DNA of 50,743 nt, from the NCBI GenBank assembly GCA_045589695.1, contig JAZNPP010000025.1, positions 1 through 50,743 of the forward strand. Direction: 5' to 3'. The notes under the pieces were generated by a model. It saw only the letters and a list, made by a program, of their open reading frames with translations. It was not told the DNA's origin and searched no databases. Each line of letters begins with the position of its first letter. Position 1 is the first letter of the stretch. This document shows positions 45,223 to 50,743 of this stretch, in pieces. Source of the stretch: HGM04593 sp045589695 (lineage in GTDB: Bacteria > Bacteroidota > Bacteroidia > Bacteroidales > Bacteroidaceae). A program made the translations under genes and the position numbers.

Positions 45223-47715
45223 ATGGCAAAGTTTTCGACCCGTTTTAAAGTTACTGCAGGTTATGTACTGCTGACCCTGTTGCTTGTAGCGACAATGGGT
45301 TACATCTACTATAGCATAAGACAGATGACCGACAGCGGGGATTTTGACAAGCAGCTAAGCGCTCGCCGCAGCATGGCCAACGAGGTTATGAACGAACTCA
45401 ACAAAGCCGAAATAATCGTCCAGACCATTGCGATAGGAAAGACCGGCGAATACTCCAATTACAAGAAGGTAATGTCGCGTGTAGGCAAAGCTGTCGATTC
45501 GCTCAAGTGCATGACAGTCGATTCGCTTAATTCGGCACGTCTCGACACGGTGTCGTTGCTGCTTTTGCGAAAGGAGAGCAACATGAAGAAGCTCATGAAG
45601 GTGATAAGCAGCAACGATATTGAAAAAATATACCGCAGGGAGATAGAAGAGATGATATCTTTGCAGGACTCGTTGCTCGCTCTCAACCACAAGAGCCGGA
45701 AGGTGGTGATGCATACCCGTTCGCAGGTAATGCCAAGCAAGAAAAAGAACTTTTTCAAGAGATTCGGCGAGGTATTCGCTCCTCCAAAGGATTCCGTTGT
45801 CGTCAGCGATACCATTTATGAGGTATATACCGACTCGCTTAGCGATGCGGCTGCTATTTCCGACACCATAACAAGTTATTTGAAGAGCGTTCAGCTGCGA
45901 ATGTCCGACAACCGCCGCCAACAGGTCAAGGAACTCGATGCGCTTATGCAGCGTCTTCGTCTGAGCAGCCTTATGCTGAACGAGAGTGTGCGTCAGCTCT
46001 TGACTACCATTGAGGACGAGGACAGGGCGTGGGCTCAGGCGCAGAGGGACGAAAGCGAGAAGATGCGTCATGCGGCAACGTGGACAATATCAGCCATAGC
46101 CCTTGCGGCAGTTATCCTTGCGGGCGTTTTCCTCTTCTTTATATGGCGCGACATAGCGCGCAGCAACCATTACCGTAAGGAGCTTGAAAAGGCCAAACAG
46201 CACGCCGAAAAGCTGCTCGACGCCAAAGAGAAGCTCATGCTGACAATAACGCACGACATTAAAGCGCCGGTCGGCTCTATATTGGGATACACGGAACTGC
46301 TCGACAATATCACAACAGGCGAACGTCAGCAGTTCTATCTTCAGAACCTGCACGGGTCGGCGAGCCATCTGCTGCAGCTCGTGAATTCCTTGCTCGACTT
46401 TCATCGTCTCGACGCCGACAAAATGGAATGCCAGCATGTAGCGTTCAATGCCAAAGAACTCTTCGACGGCATAGTAGAGAGCTACCGTCCTTTGGCAAGC
46501 GGCAATAATCTTGAGCTTGAGAGCAATTGCGACGGCGGTCTTGACGAAATTTTCATGGGCGACCCGTTGCGCATCAGGCAGATAACGGAAAACCTTCTGG
46601 GCAATGCTCTGAAGTTCACGTCTGAAGGCTCCGTCACTCTGAATGTGAATATAGTTGATGATTTTTTGCATATAAGTGTAAGCGACACAGGCTGCGGAAT
46701 TTCTCCCGACGACATGGAGAATCTTTTCAAAGAGTTTACAAGGCTCGACAACGCGCAAGGCAAAGAGGGATTCGGCCTGGGACTTGCTATAACAAACAAG
46801 CTTGTGCGTCTGCTCGGCGGTGAAATTGACGTAAAGAGCGGTTTGGGCGAGGGAACAACCTTTGAGGTGACTTTGCATTTGGAACGCTCGTCATCACAGC
46901 CTGTTGCCGACACCGCCGGCGACGAGGCTCCGGAAATCCCCGAAATTCGGGTGCTTATAATTGACGATGACCCGTTGCAGACAAACATGATGGCGGCAAT
47001 GCTGGGCAATCATGCGATAACGGCTGTATCGTGCAATCATCCTGACGAGCTTTTTATACATCTTCAGCAGCAGCCGTTCGACATTATAATAACCGACATA
47101 CAGATGCCGGCTATGGACGGCATAGAACTTATAGGCAGGATAAGGGAGATACAGTCCGCGGCGGACATTCCGGTTGTGGCTATAACAGCGCGCGGCGACA
47201 TGAACACCGAAAAACTGTCGGCTCATGGCTTCGCTCTCTGCATTCACAAGCCGTTCACGGGTAAGGAACTGCTTGCGGGAATAGCTGGAGTGCTGAAAGA
47301 TTCCGCTTTGTGTTCCGTAGGCGGTACTGCGTGCGAGGGCGTGACTGCCGAGCCTGAATTGCCGGCAAGCGGCAAACCCGACTTCTCGCAGCTCGTAGCC
47401 TTTTCTATGGGCGACGATGATGCGGTAGCGGAGATAATGAACACCTTTATCGACGAGACCAAGAAAAAACGTGACAGGCTTGCTTATGGCAAGAAAGAGC
47501 GCGATATGCAGGCCGTTACGGCTGTCGCCCACCAGCTGCTGCCTGTTTTTGTCATGACAGGGGTGAACTGTGGCAAAGAGGAACTTGAGTGGTTCGAAGC
47601 GCGACGCGACGAAACGCTCTACACTGGCGACTGTGACGCAAGGCTCGAAACGGTGCTTGCCTCATTGGACAATATTATAAGCGAGGCCGAAAACGAATTT
47701 ACTCTGAATAAATAA
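45223..47715 (+). CDS. Hybrid sensor histidine kinase with receiver and Hpt-like domains
   Basis: An 830-residue inner-membrane kinase (start chosen behind the -7 element at 45191; 856 residues from 45145). TM1 is at about 10-32 (VTAGYVLLTLLLVATMGYIY), a helical periplasmic sensor at 33-285, and TM2 at 287-310 (AIALAAVILAGVFLFFIW). HisKA holds LTITHDIKAPVGSILGY with His344. HATPase has ENLLGNALKF, SDTGCGISPDD and GFGLGLAIT. The receiver domain begins RVLIIDDDPLQT with phospho-acceptor Asp625 in TDIQMPAMDG. The end carries an Hpt-like domain with AVAHQLLPVF (His770), which is divergent from the usual HxLKG. The next gene, a sigma-54 response regulator, begins 6 nt later and is the obvious phosphotransfer partner. 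The signal is unknown. Confidence 0.92.
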   Translation: MAKFSTRFKVTAGYVLLTLLLVATMGYIYYSIRQMTDSGDFDKQLSARRSMANEVMNELNKAEIIVQTIAIGKTGEYSNYKKVMSRVGKAVDSLKCMTVDSLNSARLDTVSLLLLRKESNMKKLMKVISSNDIEKIYRREIEEMISLQDSLLALNHKSRKVVMHTRSQVMPSKKKNFFKRFGEVFAPPKDSVVVSDTIYEVYTDSLSDAAAISDTITSYLKSVQLRMSDNRRQQVKELDALMQRLRLSSLMLNESVRQLLTTIEDEDRAWAQAQRDESEKMRHAATWTISAIALAAVILAGVFLFFIWRDIARSNHYRKELEKAKQHAEKLLDAKEKLMLTITHDIKAPVGSILGYTELLDNITTGERQQFYLQNLHGSASHLLQLVNSLLDFHRLDADKMECQHVAFNAKELFDGIVESYRPLASGNNLELESNCDGGLDEIFMGDPLRIRQITENLLGNALKFTSEGSVTLNVNIVDDFLHISVSDTGCGISPDDMENLFKEFTRLDNAQGKEGFGLGLAITNKLVRLLGGEIDVKSGLGEGTTFEVTLHLERSSSQPVADTAGDEAPEIPEIRVLIIDDDPLQTNMMAAMLGNHAITAVSCNHPDELFIHLQQQPFDIIITDIQMPAMDGIELIGRIREIQSAADIPVVAITARGDMNTEKLSAHGFALCIHKPFTGKELLAGIAGVLKDSALCSVGGTACEGVTAEPELPASGKPDFSQLVAFSMGDDDAVAEIMNTFIDETKKKRDRLAYGKKERDMQAVTAVAHQLLPVFVMTGVNCGKEELEWFEARRDETLYTGDCDARLETVLASLDNIISEAENEFTLNK

Positions 47716-47721
47716 TATATA

Positions 47722-49041
47722 ATGGCACACACCATACTAATACTTGAGGACGATTTGACCTTTTCCACAATGCTGAAGACATGGCTCGGGAGAAAGGGCT
47801 TTGAGGTGCATGTCGCAAGCACTGTACGCAGTGCCTGCGCGGAGCTTGAGAAGGGTGACATCGACCTTGTCCTCTCCGACCTTCGCCTGCCCGACGGTGA
47901 CGGCACGATGCTGCTCGACTGGAAACGTGAGCGCGAAAAGGAGATTCCTGTTATAATAATGACAAGCTATGCTGACATTCAAAGCGCCGTAGCTGCCATG
48001 AAAAACGGGGCGAGCGACTATGTATCAAAGCCTGTCCGCCCCGACGAGTTGTTGAAGAAAATAGAGGAGACGATAAAGAACAGCGGCTCTGGGAAACCGG
48101 TCGCAGGCAAGGCTCCTGCCGACGAATATATGGAGGGAAAGAGCGAGCAGGCGCGTCAGTTATATAATTATGTGGCGCTTGTCGCTCCCACCCCGATGTC
48201 GGTGCTTATAAGCGGAGCGAGCGGTACAGGAAAAGAGCATATAGCCAAACGCATTCACATGCAGAGCAAACGCAGTGACAAGCCTTTCGTAGCCATCGAC
48301 TGCGGCTCTATACCTAAAGAGCTTGCCGCGTCGGAGTTTTTCGGGCACGTCAAGGGTTCGTTCACGGGGGCTGTGAATGATAAGACAGGATCTTTTGTTG
48401 AGGCCAACGGCGGCACGATATTCCTCGACGAGGTAGGCAACCTCGGCTACGACGTGCAGGTGCAGCTGCTGAGAGCCTTGCAGGAGAGACGCGTGCGTCC
48501 AGTTGGCGCTACAAAGGAGATTGAAGTTGATGTGCGTGTAGTGTGCGCTACGAACGAAGACCTGCTCGAAGCTATCGAAAAAGGTACATTCCGTGAAGAC
48601 CTTTATCATAGAATAAATGAGTTTACTCTTCGCATGCCGTCGTTGAAAGAACGTCAGCAGGATATAATGCTTTTCGCTGACTTTTTCCTTGACATTGCCA
48701 ACCGTGAACTCGGCAAGGAATTGGTAGGCTTTGACAGCCGGGCCGCCGCATTGCTGCTGGAATACTCATGGCCGGGCAATCTGCGTCAGCTCAAGAATGT
48801 GGTAAAGCGTGCCACGTTGTTGGCTCAGGGCAAGTTCATAACCCCGGCGGAACTTGATATACGCATGCCCGGCAATGCCGCCGAGAGCATGCAAAAGCCG
48901 CTTTTTGACAAAGATGACGAAAAACGCCGCATAATGGACGCGTTGAAGCATGCAGGAAACAACAAGAGCAAGGCGGCCGCAATGCTCGGCATTGACCGCA
49001 AGACTATTTACAATAAACTGAAACAGTACGGTGTGGAGTGA
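47722..49041 (+). CDS. Sigma-54-dependent response regulator (NtrC family)
   Basis: A 439-residue three-domain activator. The receiver domain (1-120) has ILILEDD, Asp53 in LVLSDLRLPDGDG and the Lys in YVSKPVRPDEL. The AAA+ domain (about 135-370) has Walker A SGASGTGKEHIAK, the sigma-54 contact loop GSFTGA in place of the usual GAFTGA, Walker B GGTIFLDEVGNL, and RFREDLYHRI-like TFREDLYHRINEF. The C-terminal Fis-type helix-turn-helix is IMDALKHAGNNKSKAAAMLG followed by IDRKTIYNKLKQYG. It should bind upstream sites and drive RpoN promoters after phosphorylation by the neighbouring hybrid kinase. The inverted sites and the -24/-12-like promoter that follow the gene suggest the lipoprotein gene as a direct target. 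Confidence 0.94.
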   Translation: MAHTILILEDDLTFSTMLKTWLGRKGFEVHVASTVRSACAELEKGDIDLVLSDLRLPDGDGTMLLDWKREREKEIPVIIMTSYADIQSAVAAMKNGASDYVSKPVRPDELLKKIEETIKNSGSGKPVAGKAPADEYMEGKSEQARQLYNYVALVAPTPMSVLISGASGTGKEHIAKRIHMQSKRSDKPFVAIDCGSIPKELAASEFFGHVKGSFTGAVNDKTGSFVEANGGTIFLDEVGNLGYDVQVQLLRALQERRVRPVGATKEIEVDVRVVCATNEDLLEAIEKGTFREDLYHRINEFTLRMPSLKERQQDIMLFADFFLDIANRELGKELVGFDSRAAALLLEYSWPGNLRQLKNVVKRATLLAQGKFITPAELDIRMPGNAAESMQKPLFDKDDEKRRIMDALKHAGNNKSKAAAMLGIDRKTIYNKLKQYGVE

Positions 49042-49085
49042 TATTGTGGAATATTTCCACACTTTTTTCACGCTTTCCACACTTT
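49031..49085. promoter_or_regulatory. Candidate enhancer sites for the response regulator
   Basis: GTGGA-type half-sites lie at 49031-49037 (GTGTGGA) and 49045-49051 (TGTGGAA), and their complement TTCCACA at 49055-49061 and about 49075-49081. The pair at 49045-49061 forms a perfect palindrome TGTGGAA-TAT-TTCCACA. The longer word TTTCCACACTTT occurs twice. The palindrome plus the following T-run may also terminate the regulator transcript. The distance to the -24/-12 element is about 100 nt, suitable for an enhancer. Confidence 0.5.
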
Positions 49086-49161
49086 AGTAAAAACGAAAAA
49101 AATGCCTTTATAAAAAGTTTTTAATTGATACATAACAATTTATATATTGTCGTTCGGTTTT

Positions 49162-49177
49162 TGGCATGGAATTTGTA
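49162..49177 (+). promoter_or_regulatory. -24/-12 (sigma-54) type promoter of the lipoprotein gene
   Basis: TGGCATGGAATTTGTA carries the -24 GG and, exactly 10 nt later, GT at the -12 place (consensus GC), with the TTTG tract expected of RpoN promoters. Transcription would start about 12 nt further, leaving a leader of about 50 nt. Confidence 0.5.
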
Positions 49178-49239
49178 CTATAATCGGTGAAGTGCTATGC
49201 CATTTACGGAACAAGAAACAATATTAACTTAAAATTTAT

Positions 49240-50103
49240 ATGACTATGAAAAATTTGGTAAAGAACATTCTGATTGTTTGCGGTCTTACACTTATGGTAG
49301 CTTGTAGCGGTCCTTCAAAGAAGGAACTTCAGGCAACGGTTGATTCTCTCAACGTTGAGTTGGCTCAGTTGAACACTGAGATGGAAGAGGTTATGGGTAT
49401 CTTCAACGATATCAACGAGGGCTTCCGTCAGATTAACGAGGCTGAAAACCGTGTTAATGTTCAGAATGCGGAGAACGCTCCTGCAAACGTAAAAGAGCAG
49501 GTTAAGTCGGACATGGCATTCATTCAGGCAAAGATGAAAGAGAACCGCGAGCTTATCGCAGAACTTGAGGCTAAGGTAAGCAAGGGCGACAAACAGTCAG
49601 CTCAGCTCAGAAGAACTATCAAGTCTTTGAAGGCCGACTTGGAGGCTAAGGAGCAGCAGATTGCGGCTCTTCAGGCAGAACTCGACGCTAAGAACGCTCG
49701 AATCGGCGAGTTGGACGCTCAGGTTGCATCGCTCGACGCTCAGAAGAACGACCTTATCGCAAAGAACAACGCTATCAGCGCAACAGCCGCTAACCAGGAC
49801 AAGGCGCTCAACGCTGCATGGTACATTGTTGATAAGAAAAAGTCACTCAAGGAGCTTAGCGTTCTCACAAAGAGAAACAAGGTGATGAACAACGCCGACG
49901 TAAACAAGGAAGGCTTTACAGCTATCGACATCAGGAACGTTGCTGAAATCGCTCTCGGCGCTAAGAAAGCTAAGGTATTGTCTACACATCCCGAAGGCTC
50001 ATACGAGCTCGTTAAGGGCGAGGACGGTTTGCTCACACTCAACATTGTAGACGCTCAGAAGTTCTGGAGCGTGACAAGATACCTCGTTGTAAGAGTAAAA
50101 TAA
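49240..50103 (+). CDS. Coiled-coil lipoprotein, Cbp1-like
   Basis: A 287-residue lipoprotein (second ATG at 49246 is possible). The signal peptide ends in the lipobox LMVACSGP with the lipidated Cys near residue 22; Lgt is encoded in this window. Residues about 27-190 are coiled coil (for example LQATVDSLNVELAQLNTEME and AKEQQIAALQAELDAK). The C-terminal domain (about 195-287) has ALNAAWYIVDKKKSLKELSV, FTAIDIRNVAEIAL, KVLSTHPEGSYELV and FWSVTRYLVVRVK. That domain resembles proteins annotated as the Cbp1 collagen-binding adhesin family of Bacteroides; binding itself is not shown by the sequence. A sigma-54-like promoter and paired upstream sites suggest control by the preceding two-component system. 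Codon use is strikingly optimal (GCT, AAG, CTC), suggesting high expression. Confidence 0.75.
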   Translation: MTMKNLVKNILIVCGLTLMVACSGPSKKELQATVDSLNVELAQLNTEMEEVMGIFNDINEGFRQINEAENRVNVQNAENAPANVKEQVKSDMAFIQAKMKENRELIAELEAKVSKGDKQSAQLRRTIKSLKADLEAKEQQIAALQAELDAKNARIGELDAQVASLDAQKNDLIAKNNAISATAANQDKALNAAWYIVDKKKSLKELSVLTKRNKVMNNADVNKEGFTAIDIRNVAEIALGAKKAKVLSTHPEGSYELVKGEDGLLTLNIVDAQKFWSVTRYLVVRVK

Positions 50104-50141
50104 TAGCAGAACGGTACTTGATTTGATTAAAACATAGAATT

Positions 50142-50172
50142 CGCCCGACCTTTTCTTAAGGTCGGGCGTTTT
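50142..50172 (+). terminator. Intrinsic terminator after the lipoprotein gene
   Basis: CGCCCGACCTT (50142-50152) pairs perfectly with AAGGTCGGGCG (50158-50168) around a 5-nt loop and is followed by TTTTATTT. Confidence 0.92.
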
Positions 50173-50181
50173 ATTTGTATT

Positions 50182-50562
50182 ATGAATAAAGTTCTGAGAA
50201 AATGCGTCGGATTTATAAAGTCGTTCCCTCTGTCGTCGGCGGCTGTGACCGCAATATTATTTGCCACGTTCTTTAATCTTGCCGGCTTCTTCTCAGCGGC
50301 AAGGCACGACAAACTTCTCCACTTTGCGGCTTATGCGGTAATGTGCAGCATCTTTTGGTACGAATATCATAAAACCGTAAGCAATGCAGATATGTCTAAG
50401 ATGCTGTTGCTTGGCGTCGCCGTTCCTGTCATGCTTGGCGGTGTCCTTGAATTGTTGCAGTTGCCGCTCGCCGCCCGCCGCCAATGCGACATCTTCGACT
50501 TCCTTTTTAACACGCTCGGCGTCTTGTTCGCATTTTTTCTTTATAATATAATAAGGAGATAA
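50182..50562 (+). CDS. VanZ-like family membrane protein
   Basis: A 126-residue protein with four hydrophobic segments: SSAAVTAILFATFFNLAGFF, KLLHFAAYAVMCSIFWYEY, LLLGVAVPVMLGGVLELLQL and FDFLFNTLGVLFAFFLYNII. The DKLLHF segment after TM1, the GGVLELLQ segment and the final DIFDFLFNTLG are VanZ-like family markers. Function of these small stand-alone members is unknown; VanZ itself gives low-level teicoplanin resistance, but this should not be assumed here. It starts 10 nt after the terminator of the lipoprotein gene. Confidence 0.85.
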   Translation: MNKVLRKCVGFIKSFPLSSAAVTAILFATFFNLAGFFSAARHDKLLHFAAYAVMCSIFWYEYHKTVSNADMSKMLLLGVAVPVMLGGVLELLQLPLAARRQCDIFDFLFNTLGVLFAFFLYNIIRR

Positions 50563-50577
50563 ATGCTTTCTGTATAA

Positions 50578-50652
50578 AAGAAAATTGCCCTATGAAGGGC
50601 AACCGAAAAATTGCGTCTCTTTGTAAGAGATGCAAACAAAATTCCATACTCC
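50578..50652 (-). ncRNA. Candidate small RNA with two hairpins
   Basis: On the - strand a promoter (50657-50686) is followed by about 75 nt without a gene. It folds into TTGCATCTCTT/AAGAGACGCAA (50611-50635, 11 bp with one wobble, 3-nt loop) and TTGCCCT/AGGGCAA (50585-50602, 4-nt loop) followed by TTTTCTTTTA, a proper terminator tail. It runs toward the end of the VanZ-like gene. The terminator could alternatively serve a gene from beyond the window, but the promoter lies between. Confidence 0.45.
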
Positions 50653-50656
50653 GCTA

Positions 50657-50686
50657 CAAAATTAATGAATTTTCAACAAAACCAAA
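50657..50686 (-). promoter_or_regulatory. Promoter of the - strand small RNA candidate
   Basis: The - strand reads TTTG (50683-50686), an 18-nt spacer and TAATTTTG (50657-50664), close to the Bacteroidota -33/-7 consensus. The remaining bases to the window end show nothing else. Confidence 0.55.
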
Positions 50687-50743
50687 CGTATAATGCTCAA
50701 AATCACGTTAAAATCTTAAATATTAACATAAAAACAGCCTTTT

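Noticed and set aside
50182..50562. Glycopeptide resistance gene (vanZ)
   Set aside because: The match is to the broad VanZ-like membrane family; no van operon genes are nearby and small chromosomal members are common in Bacteroidota.

Overview
The window joins two different pieces of DNA at a tRNA gene. Positions 1 to about 21,990 are the right-hand part of an integrated podovirus-like prophage. Positions about 21,991 to 50,743 are host chromosome from a member of the Bacteroidota, most likely the order Bacteroidales. That assignment rests on the promoter style (TAnnTTTG -7 elements without Shine-Dalgarno sequences), a PorZ-like type IX secretion protein, a Bacteroidetes-type START-like protein, a 636-residue LptF/LptG permease, the leuS-yitT-rdgB order, and a Cbp1-like lipoprotein. 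The genus cannot be resolved from sequence reading alone.

Prophage. The left edge carries the end of a KilAC antirepressor and one small unknown gene on the + strand. A structured, apparently free-standing small RNA candidate follows at about 758-853. Five tightly packed genes on the - strand are then read right to left from about 19.8 kb to 0.86 kb: a small ejection protein resembling T7 gp14, a coiled-coil virion protein, a giant 4,302-residue polyvalent protein, the portal, and a P22 gp10-like stabilization/tail protein. This looks like a DNA ejection plus portal module. A + strand helix-turn-helix gene with repeated TTGTAGTG boxes upstream may be a terminase small subunit or a regulator. 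A tyrosine integrase sits next to tRNA-Met, whose 3' end is the probable attachment site. No large terminase, major capsid, lysis or replication genes are present, so the element either continues to the left of the window or is incomplete.

Chromosome, 22-29 kb. On the + strand lie a START-like protein, an LptF/LptG-family lipopolysaccharide permease, bifunctional RibBA and an AspC-type aminotransferase. A strong terminator follows, then about 0.5 kb of very AT-rich DNA with several DnaA-box-like 9-mers, then a membrane-anchored metallophosphoesterase preceded by an almost leaderless promoter.

Chromosome, 29-45 kb. A - strand operon leuS-yitT-rdgB-porZ is followed by mutS and catalase on the + strand. 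Catalase starts directly behind a terminator-like hairpin and is convergent with ychF-lgt. A - strand operon then holds a 37-residue membrane micro-ORF, ruvB and a polysaccharide flippase.

Chromosome, 45-50.7 kb. A hybrid sensor histidine kinase with receiver and Hpt-like domains is followed by a sigma-54-dependent response regulator. Directly downstream are four GTGGA/TCCAC half-sites, a -24/-12 type promoter and a coiled-coil lipoprotein gene, which together look like a local envelope-response circuit. A VanZ-like gene and a - strand small RNA candidate close the window.
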